Source: Pseudocolwellia agarivorans (GTDB lineage: Bacteria; Pseudomonadota; Gammaproteobacteria; Enterobacterales; Alteromonadaceae). Taken from it: a stretch of DNA of 64,000 bases. Below are positions 56,064 through 64,000 of the stretch, piece after piece; within the stretch, counting starts at the first letter, position 1; each line of letters opens with the position of its first letter. The DNA is taken from positions 62,001 through 126,000 of the forward strand of contig NZ_MUZU01000004.1 in NCBI RefSeq assembly GCF_002000085.1, given 5' to 3'. The translations under genes were made by a program, and so were the position numbers. The notes under the pieces are model-generated. The model saw only the letters and a list, made by a program, of their open reading frames with translations, made no database searches and was not told where the DNA came from.

Positions 56064-56942
56064 GTGCTGAATTTAGATGATCTTATTTTCTTTTCTACCA
56101 TTATTGATTCTGGCTCTTTAACGCAAGCGGCTCGAACTATGGGCGTGCCTAAATCTAAATTAAGCCGACGATTAGCTAATTTAGAAGCAGAACTTGGTTA
56201 TCAATTGCTTATTCGTACTACGCGTAAGCAAGAGTTAACAGAAAGTGGCTTATTACTTTATCGTTCTTGTAAGCCTCATTTGGAAGCGCTAAGTAGTATT
56301 GAAAACGACATTCACGAGCTTAATACATCACCTAAAGGTCGGTTGAATATTTTGCTGCCGATAGAATTTTTTAGTCAGATTATTAGTCAAATCATTACCG
56401 ATTTTGCCAAAATATATCCCGATATTGTGGTGCATTGCAGCCATTACAGTTCTGAATTTCCTGAAGAAAATTATTATTACGATTTGATTTTTGTTTTACA
56501 TGAAACCGATTTAGCTCATTCGAGTTGGGTCGGTAAGCAGTTATTAAGTTTTCCACAATCTATTTATTCAGGTGTTAATGAATCGGTTGAGCATATACAC
56601 ACGCCTGAAGATCTCCAAAATGAAAAGTGCATTACATCGAATAACAACGAACAGTGGTTGTTTAGGGAGAATAATAAAATTCAACTTATTTCTGTGCATG
56701 AAAAAGTTATTTTATCCAGTCCACAAATGAGGTTAGAGGCAACATCGCAACACTTAGGTATTGCTAAACTTCCTGATTACTTGTGCCAATCGCAAGGGCA
56801 TTTACTGAATGTTAAAAGGTTGAAACTAAGCCACGACCCTGTGGCATTACAGCTTACTGTTTTGTATCAAAGTAGGAGTATTGCTTTTAAAACACGAATG
56901 TTTTTAGAGTATTTTCAATCGAAAATGGGAAGTTTGTCTTAA
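56064..56942 (+). CDS. LysR family transcriptional regulator
   Basis: A 292-residue LysR-type regulator: N-terminal winged helix (about 1-60) with SGSLTQAARTMGVPKSKLSR and LGYQLLIRTTRKQELTESG, then a periplasmic-binding-protein-like effector domain (about 90-290). Starts with GTG at 56064. LysR proteins often control the divergent neighbour, here thioredoxin; a redox role is therefore possible but not shown. Confidence 0.88.
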   Translation: MLNLDDLIFFSTIIDSGSLTQAARTMGVPKSKLSRRLANLEAELGYQLLIRTTRKQELTESGLLLYRSCKPHLEALSSIENDIHELNTSPKGRLNILLPIEFFSQIISQIITDFAKIYPDIVVHCSHYSSEFPEENYYYDLIFVLHETDLAHSSWVGKQLLSFPQSIYSGVNESVEHIHTPEDLQNEKCITSNNNEQWLFRENNKIQLISVHEKVILSSPQMRLEATSQHLGIAKLPDYLCQSQGHLLNVKRLKLSHDPVALQLTVLYQSRSIAFKTRMFLEYFQSKMGSLS

Positions 56943-56953
56943 AGCTATAGCCG

Positions 56954-57664
56954 TTACACTTTAGGCCAAGGTAAAAGCCAGGGGAGTTCTATTTGTTTGA
57001 GTTGTTCTGAAAATTCAGCTGACAAAAATAGCTCGCCAGAGCTAGGGGCTTGTATATATTCGTACTGAATATTGTTTAAAGTAAATTGTAAGGCGTAGGC
57101 ATGCAGGTAACCTCTGTCGAACATAGGGTTATCAGTAGCGTTACTTCCTCCGTATACAGCATCGCCAATTATAGGTGAGCCTATACTGCTTAGTGCAACT
57201 CTTATTTGATGGGTTTTGCCTGAATGAGGTTTAACTAAATATAGCCTTATACCGTTTCCTATACTGAAAGACATAAATTGGCTGATAGCAGGGTTTTCTT
57301 GGCTTCTTAGTAGCTTCCATGCGCTACGGCGACTTTTAGCCATATCACCTTTAATTAGGCCTTGTTTCTTTTTCGGCTTTTTATCACTGAGGGCGAGATA
57401 ATATTTTTGAATGTGGTGCTGTTCAAATAACTGCTGAAAAGCTTTTGCGGTTTCACTATTTTTGGCAAATATAAGCAGGCCTGACGTCATTTTATCTAAA
57501 CGGTGTACTGGGTATAACTCGCTTGTAGACTTAAGCGACTGCTTAACTTCATTAAAAAAACCTGAGCCTATTTCACCTTCATCATGAAAGTTGGTATTGG
57601 CTGGTTTATTTACAACAATAAAGTTGGACTGCTCATCAATAATCCTAATGCTAGAAGACGACAT
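56954..57664 (-). CDS. RluA-family pseudouridine synthase
   Basis: RNA pseudouridine synthase (236 residues) with catalytic Asp in VHRLDKMTSGLL, the KxxxAL element YYLALSDKKPKKK and LVKPHSGKTHQIRVAL. It has no S4 domain and resembles the TIGR01621-type RluA relatives; target RNA unknown. I chose the ATG at 57664, one base after the antiporter stop; a TTG start at 57682 lies inside that gene. Likely co-transcribed with the antiporter. Confidence 0.88.
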   Translation of the reverse strand: MSSSSIRIIDEQSNFIVVNKPANTNFHDEGEIGSGFFNEVKQSLKSTSELYPVHRLDKMTSGLLIFAKNSETAKAFQQLFEQHHIQKYYLALSDKKPKKKQGLIKGDMAKSRRSAWKLLRSQENPAISQFMSFSIGNGIRLYLVKPHSGKTHQIRVALSSIGSPIIGDAVYGGSNATDNPMFDRGYLHAYALQFTLNNIQYEYIQAPSSGELFLSAEFSEQLKQIELPWLLPWPKV

Positions 57665-57665
57665 A

Positions 57666-59027
57666 TTAATAACTAAGCCCAATTAACGTATAAATCGCAA
57701 TAGTGATCACTCCGCCAAATAATGTGTAGGGTAATTGGGTTTTAACGTGTTCGAAATGATCACAACCACTAGCTATAGAGGCAACTACGGTAGTGTCTGA
57801 GATAGGTGAAGCGTGATCTCCAAATACGCCACCACCTAAAACAGCGGCCACCATAAACTCAATAGGTAAGCCACTTTGCTGGGCTACAGGTACGGCAATG
57901 GGTACTAAAATAGCAAAAGTTCCCCACGAAGTTCCTGTAGCAAAAGCCATTATACCTGCGGCAATAAATAAAATAGGAGCCATTAAAAATAATGGAAATT
58001 CCACATTAATCAGCTGGCTAACATAAAGCCCTGTACCTAATAACTTTATTGCACTACCGAAAGCGAAAGATAAAACCAGCACGCCAACAGCTGGTAACAT
58101 TTTTTTAGTGCCTGTTACTATGCCAGCTAAAATTTCAGTAACCGATAAAAGCTTATAGCTTAAAATGAATAGGGTTAAACACACTAAAGCACTTATTATT
58201 GCCCAAAATACGGAAAACGAACCTGAACCTTGTCGAATGTCTCCATTTCCCGTAAACCAGAGTAAACCTAGGGTGGTGACTAATAGCATTAATAAAGGAA
58301 ACCACATAACCATAGCTGGTGCAGTTTTAGTGATTAATTCTTCATTGTTTTGTTCTTGAGTTATCGGTTGAGCTAAGCGTAATGAGCCATAAGCTTTACC
58401 TGAAAATGCAGTGTAATAAGCTAAAACTAAAGCAATAATAGCGTAAAAGTTATAGCCAATTGTGCCAATAAGAATACCCACAGGATCGTTAAAGCTATAA
58501 CCGTCTAGCAGCCCTAAAACATAAGCTCCCCAACCGTTTATCAAAAAAAGAATACTGACGGGGGCGCAGGTTGAATCCAATAAATAGGCCAGTCTTGCAC
58601 GGCTAAGTTTATGCGTATCAAATAATTTTTGGCTTGCCATGCCTGCTGTGAACATACTTAAATTAGTATCAGTAAAAATGCTGGTGCCAATAATGGTAGG
58701 TAACATAGCGGCTTGTCTTTTATTTTTAACCAGATTGAGTTTGGCTAAACTTTCAATAAACCCATTTACCGCGCCCGATTGATTCATCAAGGTAACTAAC
58801 GCGCCTATTAATAAACTGAAAGCGACAATATAACTATTTCCAGTTGAACTAAACACACCCACTATGCCTAAAGCACTGTCGGTGAGCATAGTGAATGGAT
58901 TGAAGTGGTTTATCATCAGAAAAGTAAACATTAACCCACATAACAATGCGATTAGGGCGTTTCTTTTCCATACGGCAATAATAATTGCAATTAAAGGGGG
59001 AAGTAGGCTTAGTGCGCTATCTTGCAT
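57666..59027 (-). CDS. NhaC-family Na+/H+ antiporter
   Basis: Inner-membrane antiporter of about 453 residues with 11-12 helices. The family blocks are TDTNLSMFTAGMASQKLFD, FATGTSWGTFAI and GGGVFGDHASPISDTTVV. It exchanges Na+ (or possibly organic ions, as in malate/lactate antiporters of the same family) for protons. The ATG at 59027 has AAAGGTG about 9 nt upstream; a TTG-started extension to 59084 is unlikely. Confidence 0.88.
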   Translation of the reverse strand: MQDSALSLLPPLIAIIIAVWKRNALIALLCGLMFTFLMINHFNPFTMLTDSALGIVGVFSSTGNSYIVAFSLLIGALVTLMNQSGAVNGFIESLAKLNLVKNKRQAAMLPTIIGTSIFTDTNLSMFTAGMASQKLFDTHKLSRARLAYLLDSTCAPVSILFLINGWGAYVLGLLDGYSFNDPVGILIGTIGYNFYAIIALVLAYYTAFSGKAYGSLRLAQPITQEQNNEELITKTAPAMVMWFPLLMLLVTTLGLLWFTGNGDIRQGSGSFSVFWAIISALVCLTLFILSYKLLSVTEILAGIVTGTKKMLPAVGVLVLSFAFGSAIKLLGTGLYVSQLINVEFPLFLMAPILFIAAGIMAFATGTSWGTFAILVPIAVPVAQQSGLPIEFMVAAVLGGGVFGDHASPISDTTVVASIASGCDHFEHVKTQLPYTLFGGVITIAIYTLIGLSY

Positions 59028-59328
59028 TTTTGATTCACCTTTGGAATGTTGACGTGACTTTACCGTATAGCCGATAAATTGCAAATAAGCTTATGGGTTG
59101 TAGGGAGATAAAAATTATATATTGTAATTAATTATTTTTTAAGCGAACTATTTTGTAATAGATTGCTAGTATGTAAGGTCTGATAGCAAGTGACAAAAAT
59201 TATGTAGCAATATTTTGTGTAAAGCTACAAATTTAATTGGCTATTTAAATGCATTATGGGATTGAAATATTTTTTTTAAGCCATAAATAGGTTCCATTAA
59301 CGCTTGCGTAAAACGCATAGGAATTATT

Positions 59329-60900
59329 TTGAAATTATCTTTAACTGAGTATCTTTCTGTTTTTAATGAAGAAGCTAATATATCTTCTTTAATAGGTTTT
59401 GGAAGGGGCATAGAACGTGAAGCCCTACGTGTACTAGCTGAAGGTAAGTTATCAGAAAAACCTCATGCTTATAATTTAGGTTCAGCTTTAACTAACCCTT
59501 ATATAACAACAGATTACTCTGAAACGTTATTAGAGTTTATTACTCCTGTTAATAAAAGTCCTGAAGATGTTATTGCACAATTACAAGACATTCAAAAGTT
59601 TACCTTAAGCCAAATTGACGGTGAGCTTTTGTGGCCAATGAGCATGCCTTGTTTTGTTGATGATGCGAATAAAATACCTTTAGCTCAATACGGCTCATCT
59701 AACATTGGTAAAATGAAAACTGTTTATCGCCAAGGTTTAAAAAACCGATATGGTAGTATGATGCAGGTTATTTCAGGTATTCATTTTAACTTTTCTTTTC
59801 CTGACTCCTTTTGGAATGTACTACAAACTACACTAAAAGATACGCAACCGCGCGATGAGTTTGTTTCAGAACGTTACTTTTCATTATTAAGAAACTACAA
59901 ACGTTTTTGTTGGTTGATACCTTATTTGTACGGTAGTTCACCCAGTATTTGTAGCTCATTTCTACAAAATAAACCGCAGGTTTTACCTTTTAAAAAATCA
60001 CCTAAGGGTTACTTGTATTTAGAGCATGCAACGTCTTTAAGAATGAGTGATTTAGGTTATACCAATAATGAACAGTCATCATTGAGTATATGTTACAACC
60101 ATGTAGATACTTATGTTGAAGCGGTTAAAAAAGCGATTAACTTATCCTCAGATAAATTTGCAAAAATAGGGGTTAAAGTTGACGGGAAATATCAACAACT
60201 TAACGCTAACGTATTGCAAATTGAAAACGAATTGTATGCACCTGTTAGGCCTAAAAGAGTTGCTAAAGCAGGTGAAAAACCTTCTGAAGCACTTAGTAGC
60301 AGAGGGGTAGAGTACATTGAAGTACGTGCATTAGATGTAAATCCATTTGTTGATACTGGCGTTAGCTTAGAACAAGTTTACTTTTTAGATATATTTTTAA
60401 TGTATTGCGCATTAACAGAGCATGATTATCTCGATGGTGAAAAACAAAAAATATATGAAAATAATATGGATGAAGTGGTATTAAGAGGCCGAGATCCTGA
60501 ACTACGTTTGTGTGATAACGGCGAACATAAGTCAGTTAAAGAATGGGGCAACAGTATTTTTGATGAAATGCTACCTATTGCTAAATTATTAGATAAGGCA
60601 AATGGCACCACTAAGTATCAGCAAGTGCTGTCAGATGAACTCGATAAAATTAACAATCCTGAGTTAACCCCTTCAGCTAAAGTCATTGATTTGTTAGTTA
60701 ATCAAAATAAAAGCTTAACGCAAGTTGCCTTATCTATGGCGCAAACATACAGAGATGGGCTATTAGCACAAGACTACAATATGCTAAATGAGCAAGATTT
60801 TATTGATAGCGTTAATAAATCACATAAAGATCAGCAAGTGATTGAAACAGCAGATACCGTAGATTTTGACCAATTTTTAGTTGATTATTTCGCACGTTAA
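59329..60900 (+). CDS. gshA: glutamate-cysteine ligase
   Basis: First enzyme of glutathione synthesis (523 residues, the E. coli-type family). Motifs: GIEREALRV near the N-terminus, TTDYSETLLEFITP, GIHFNFSFP, and the VEYIEVRALDVNPF metal-binding block. Translation starts at TTG (59329) with AGGA 6 nt upstream; no ATG is available before the conserved N-terminus, and E. coli gshA also uses a UUG start. It stands alone between the antiporter and bluB. Confidence 0.95.
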   Translation: MKLSLTEYLSVFNEEANISSLIGFGRGIEREALRVLAEGKLSEKPHAYNLGSALTNPYITTDYSETLLEFITPVNKSPEDVIAQLQDIQKFTLSQIDGELLWPMSMPCFVDDANKIPLAQYGSSNIGKMKTVYRQGLKNRYGSMMQVISGIHFNFSFPDSFWNVLQTTLKDTQPRDEFVSERYFSLLRNYKRFCWLIPYLYGSSPSICSSFLQNKPQVLPFKKSPKGYLYLEHATSLRMSDLGYTNNEQSSLSICYNHVDTYVEAVKKAINLSSDKFAKIGVKVDGKYQQLNANVLQIENELYAPVRPKRVAKAGEKPSEALSSRGVEYIEVRALDVNPFVDTGVSLEQVYFLDIFLMYCALTEHDYLDGEKQKIYENNMDEVVLRGRDPELRLCDNGEHKSVKEWGNSIFDEMLPIAKLLDKANGTTKYQQVLSDELDKINNPELTPSAKVIDLLVNQNKSLTQVALSMAQTYRDGLLAQDYNMLNEQDFIDSVNKSHKDQQVIETADTVDFDQFLVDYFAR

Positions 60901-60921
60901 AACAGCTATAAAGCTTTAAGC

Positions 60922-60953
60922 AAAAAAAAACGCATTTACAAAAGTAAATGCGT
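60922..60953 (-). terminator. terminator for bluB (minus strand)
   Basis: Perfect 10-bp stem ACGCATTTAC / GTAAATGCGT with AAAA loop. On the minus strand it is followed by T9, so it ends bluB transcription about 95 nt after the stop; it also lies 30 bp after gshA. Confidence 0.8.
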
Positions 60954-61045
60954 AAAACATGAAATACTATGTGGGAAATACAAGTTTTCAAAGGTATGAG
61001 TTATTTAAATGTAAAAGGTTCAATTTATTTTTAAGTTTTAATTTT

Positions 61046-61699
61046 TTAAATAATATTATTAAAAGTATTTTTAAAAATAATATCTCCTTTTTGTTTTTCT
61101 TCTTCCCACTTTTTAGATTTCAATTCAGGCTCATCCAAAAATTCATTGACATAACCCACACATAAATAAGCAATAAGTTCACTATTTTGTGGAGCATTAA
61201 CCGCTGCTTTTACTTTTTCAGGATCAACAATACTTACCCAACCAATACCTACATTAAGTGAACGAGCCATTAACCACATATTTTGAATCGCACAAACAAC
61301 ACTAAACCTTCCCATGTCGCTCATACTAGTTTGCCCTAATATAGCTTTTTCTGATGGTTGGTAAAAAACAGCAATATTAATAGGTGACTCAAGAATTCCT
61401 TCAAGTTTCAATTGGGCATAATCTTGCTGCTTTTTACCTGAAAAAAGTGCTTTTGCATGAGCGTTTTCTTCGGTAAAAGAGTTAAACACTTTTTGTTTTA
61501 TGTTTTGGTCATCAATAACAATAAACTGCCAAGGTTGTGAATAGCCAACTGAAGGGGCATACAAAGCTGCTTCTAGTATTTGATCTATTACCTCGCTCGA
61601 TACGCTTTTATCTGTAAAGCGATTACCACGAACATCTCGTCGATATTGCATGATCTCTTTTAAAATATGGGTATCTGCGGGATTAAATTCTTTGCTCAT
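61046..61699 (-). CDS. bluB: 5,6-dimethylbenzimidazole synthase BluB
   Basis: Nitroreductase-fold flavoenzyme (217 residues). The BluB signatures are present: RRDVRGNRF, APSVGYSQPWQF, MGRFSVVCAIQNMWLMARS and GIGWVSI, then AYLCVGYV. BluB breaks down reduced FMN with oxygen to give dimethylbenzimidazole, the B12 lower ligand. CobT in the minus-strand B12 operon of this window would use it. It is alone and has no riboswitch I can see upstream. An ordinary nitroreductase is the main alternative. Confidence 0.85.
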   Translation of the reverse strand: MSKEFNPADTHILKEIMQYRRDVRGNRFTDKSVSSEVIDQILEAALYAPSVGYSQPWQFIVIDDQNIKQKVFNSFTEENAHAKALFSGKKQQDYAQLKLEGILESPINIAVFYQPSEKAILGQTSMSDMGRFSVVCAIQNMWLMARSLNVGIGWVSIVDPEKVKAAVNAPQNSELIAYLCVGYVNEFLDEPELKSKKWEEEKQKGDIIFKNTFNNII

Positions 61700-61887
61700 T
61701 ATATTTGTCGTTTTAGTTTTTATAGGTAATTCTCTTTAAGAGTAAAGGAGAAAAATGGTGGAAGTTAGGGGAGAAAAATTTAATAACAACAATATCATAC
61801 CTTGTAAAATATAACTTTGTTAGATGTTCCATTCAACTTAATGCTAAACTTTATTTCTAAAGAAAAGACATTATTAGGGTTGTACAA

Positions 61888-62502
61888 TTGTCTATTAAAC
61901 ATATTTTTATTATTTTTACGCTATTCTCGTTAGTTTCTTGTTCTACATTACCGCCTAAGAATCCTGAAAACATATGCAGTATCTTTGAACAAAATACAGA
62001 TTGGTACTTTGCTGCTAAAAAAGCTAAAGATAAATGGGGGGTGCCGATTCATGTACCTATGAGCATGATGTATCAAGAAAGCTCATTTAAACATGACGCT
62101 ATTCCTCCTATGGATTATTTTCTGGGTTTTATTCCCATTGGTCGAGTCAGTTCTGCTTATGGTTATTCGCAAGCTAAAACAATGACGTGGAATGACTATA
62201 TGCGAGAAACGGGCAATAATGGTGCTGATCGTGACGACTTTGATGATGCGATGGACTTTATGGGATGGTTTATTTATAAATCTCAAAAACTTAATAAAAC
62301 CTCAAAGTGGGATGCTTACAACCAGTACCTTAATTACCATGAAGGTTGGGGTGGGTTTAAGCGAAAAAGCTACTACAAAAAAAAATGGTTAATGGCTGTT
62401 TCTCGTAAAGTAGAAAAACGCGCTAAACGCTATAGTGCGCAATTGAAAAAATGCGAAGCATCGTTTACTCAAGGTTGGTGGTCTCGTTTATTTTCAAGTT
62501 AA
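61888..62502 (+). CDS. lipoprotein with lysozyme-like (SLT) transglycosylase domain
   Basis: A 204-residue lipoprotein: lipobox VSC with Cys18, then a lysozyme-like domain with SMMYQESSFKHDA (Glu of the catalytic ES motif), a SSAYGYSQAKTMTWNDY block and YLNYHEGWGGF. It likely cleaves or binds peptidoglycan at the envelope. The start is a TTG at 61888 with AGGG about 10 nt upstream; there is no ATG before the signal sequence. A strong terminator follows. Confidence 0.82.
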   Translation: MSIKHIFIIFTLFSLVSCSTLPPKNPENICSIFEQNTDWYFAAKKAKDKWGVPIHVPMSMMYQESSFKHDAIPPMDYFLGFIPIGRVSSAYGYSQAKTMTWNDYMRETGNNGADRDDFDDAMDFMGWFIYKSQKLNKTSKWDAYNQYLNYHEGWGGFKRKSYYKKKWLMAVSRKVEKRAKRYSAQLKKCEASFTQGWWSRLFSS

Positions 62503-62549
62503 TTTATTCCCTTCGTTATTCATGACTTTTGTCAAATAAAACATAAAAT

Positions 62550-62585
62550 AATGCCAATATTTTTTAGTATTGGCATTTTTTTTAT
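62550..62585 (+). terminator. rho-independent terminator after SLT lipoprotein gene
   Basis: AATGCCAATA / TATTGGCATT with an 8-nt loop and T8. Confidence 0.9.
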
Positions 62586-63261
62586 AACGCATATTACTTG
62601 CCAATCGCATCATTTTATTGATTAATTTTTTGTAAATTAGCGCCAAATAAATGACAAAAGTTATTGTTAAAAAAACTTCATAAAATTGCAAAAAATCGTT
62701 TGCAAAACCTGAAGTCATAAATCTACTGGGCTTGCTTTTGTTATCCACAGAAATTGTGGAAAATTATCAGACATAAAATTACTTGTGGATAAGTCTGTTA
62801 TTAACTTGATCTAATATTGGTATTATCCACAAATAATGACTTTTTCTTTAAAAATAAATAACTTACTTGTCTGAGTTATATATCACAATATAAATACATT
62901 CTTCTTTATATAAGCCATATATTTTTGAATCATCAATGCAGAGGATTGCATAATATTCACCAACAATAGATATGTTTTCCAGTAAAGGAATAAAAAGACT
63001 TATATAAATTTATTGTGTAACTCTTTGAACTTGAAGTAATAAAAATTTTAACAATACAAATGTTAATTTTATGTTAATATATTGTCATTATTCTATAAAT
63101 AAATATTGTGTGTTTATTTTTTTATCGACTATACTTGCCGCGATCGTAACCTAAACCTAATGGTTTAGAACGACGATTAAAAAATACTCTAAATATTAAT
63201 TTAGTGTTCAATAGATTTAATTGCTTTGCCTATTAAATTGTTTACTAGGGATATATCCTAA
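62586..63261. other. AT-rich intergenic region with DnaA-box cluster
   Basis: No gene seen. The left half holds the DnaA-box cluster. The right half has a TATACT promoter-like element (63129-63134) and a hairpin CTAAACC / GGTTTAG (63151-63168) in the leader of the last lipoprotein gene. Confidence 0.55.
62741..62831. promoter_or_regulatory. cluster of four DnaA-box sequences
   Basis: TTATCCACA at 62741-62749 (+), TTTTCCACA at 62755-62763 (-), TTATCCACA at 62784-62792 (-) and TTATCCACA at 62823-62831 (+). Three are perfect consensus boxes and the fourth fits TTWTNCACA. Flanks are very AT-rich. It could be a DnaA titration or reactivation site, an origin-like locus, or a DnaA-controlled promoter. 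Confidence 0.65.
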
Positions 63262-64000
63262 ATGAAAAATTATATTGTGTTTCTTACTGTTTGTTTAACT
63301 TTTGCTGGTTGTGCTAGTAAGCCCTCGCTAAAAGAAGATCAGGCAATACAAAAATATTTACCTGTGTCTACATTAAAAGCACAGTTAGCCAATGAGCTTG
63401 ATAGTGAGCTAGATGTTTTATCTCCAAAGTCTTTTGCCAAAGCAAATGAACTATATAGCGAAGCAATGAAACTTGCTAAAGCAGATAATCCAAAAGCATT
63501 AGAAAAAGCGAAAGAAGGTTTAAAACAATTAGCCCAAGCTAAAAAAACTGAAATGTTAAACAGAGATGTACTTGAAGAAGTGTTATCTGTTCGTGCTAAA
63601 GCGATTAAAAGCAAGGCATCTGCTGCTAGCCCTGAAGCTTTTGCAAAAGCAGAAAAACAATTACTTAAATTAACTAAGTTAATTGAAAACGGCGATGTAC
63701 AAGAAGCAAAAGAAGAGCGTACTGAAACTATGCGTGCATACGCAGCAATCGAACTAGCCTCTATTAAGGTGAATATTGTTGATGCGGCAAAAGTGGCAAT
63801 TGAAAATGCTAAAAAGAAAGATATTGATGATTTAGCTCCACGCACTATGAAATTAGCCCAAGAAGATTACCAATTAGCATTAAATACCCTAGATGCTGAT
63901 CGTAGAGATACCGAGAAAGCTAATGGTCATGCTCAACGAGCTATTTGGAATGTAGAGCGCGCTGTTGGTATTGCGGAAGTTATTACGCATTTTCGACAAT
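63262..64000 (+). CDS. helical lipoprotein, N-terminal part
   Basis: Frame running off the right edge (246 codons seen). It starts MKNYIVFLTVCLTFAGCASK with lipobox FAGC (Cys16), so an envelope lipoprotein. The rest is rich in Ala, Lys, Leu and Glu and reads as repeated long helices (such as SPKSFAKANELYSEAMKLAK and SPEAFAKAEKQL), with TPR/DUF4398-like spacing. Proteins of this build often end in an OmpA-type domain, which would lie outside the window. A 7-bp hairpin precedes it in the leader. Confidence 0.65.
   Translation, partial: MKNYIVFLTVCLTFAGCASKPSLKEDQAIQKYLPVSTLKAQLANELDSELDVLSPKSFAKANELYSEAMKLAKADNPKALEKAKEGLKQLAQAKKTEMLNRDVLEEVLSVRAKAIKSKASAASPEAFAKAEKQLLKLTKLIENGDVQEAKEERTETMRAYAAIELASIKVNIVDAAKVAIENAKKKDIDDLAPRTMKLAQEDYQLALNTLDADRRDTEKANGHAQRAIWNVERAVGIAEVITHFRQ

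Noticed and set aside
59028-59084. TTG-started extension of the NhaC-type antiporter
   Set aside because: The added residues are polar and contain the ribosome site of the internal ATG.
60959-61165. Plus-strand frame rich in Phe and Asn after gshA
   Set aside because: It overlaps the 3' end of bluB on the other strand and reflects T-rich DNA rather than a protein.
62494-62748. 84-codon minus-strand frame across the terminator region
   Set aside because: It runs through a strong terminator and a DnaA box, its composition is simple and AT-driven, and there is no ribosome site.
63339-63845. 168-codon minus-strand frame opposite the right-edge lipoprotein
   Set aside because: Shadow of the Ala/Lys-rich lipoprotein frame, which has a lipobox and signal sequence; the antisense frame has no start context.

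Overview
The window looks like chromosomal DNA of a marine, AT-rich gammaproteobacterium of the Alteromonadales, most likely Colwelliaceae (Colwellia/Thalassotalea type). This is inferred from the gene order dxs-ispA-xseB | pomA-pomB-thiI, the Na+-linked proteins (PomAB, NhaC-type antiporter, SNF-type transporter), the CrbSR acetate-switch pair and a complete alginate-use locus. I see no tRNA, rRNA, CRISPR array, prophage or intact insertion sequence. The window cuts one gene at each end: a DcaP-like porin at the left and a lipoprotein at the right.

Layout. 1-4.9 kb: porin fragment and a convergent CrbS/CrbR two-component pair. 5.1-5.8 kb: unknown exported protein. 6.0-12.6 kb: a minus-strand vitamin B12 uptake and lower-ligand assembly operon (btuD-btuC-cobT-cobS-cobC-cobO-btuF) read from a cobalamin riboswitch. 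A palindromic repeat interrupts it and encodes the first codons of cobS. A bluB gene at 61 kb supplies the lower ligand (DMB) used by CobT. 12.7-19.4 kb: NIT-domain chemoreceptor, DUF1499 protein, and a hydrolase plus NatAB-type ABC exporter operon. 19.8-24.6 kb: glyA, then nrdR-ribD-ribE-ribBX. 24.7-25.7 kb: small lipoprotein and PH-domain protein.

26.4-44.9 kb is the alginate locus: DEH reductase, FadR-type GntR regulator, TonB receptor, a seven-gene operon (PL6 lyase, PL17 lyase, KdgF, MFS transporter, KdgK, KdgA, class II FBP aldolase) and a second TonB receptor. Together these take oligo-alginate across the outer membrane, cut it to monomers, linearise and reduce them to KDG, phosphorylate to KDPG and split that to pyruvate and glyceraldehyde-3-phosphate. 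Three promoters in this locus share one architecture (a TTGGT-type palindrome, then TTGACA, then TTAGAT/TTAGTA), which reads as a small regulon of the GntR protein.

45-64 kb: isoprenoid genes, flagellar stator genes, thiI, panE, a VanZ-like protein, yajQ, an SNF transporter, thioredoxin with a divergent LysR regulator, a pseudouridine synthase, an NhaC-type antiporter, gshA, bluB and two lipoprotein genes. The gap at 62.5-63.3 kb holds four DnaA-box sequences within about 90 bp. Small inverted-repeat elements with related ends follow dehR, fbaA and pomB.
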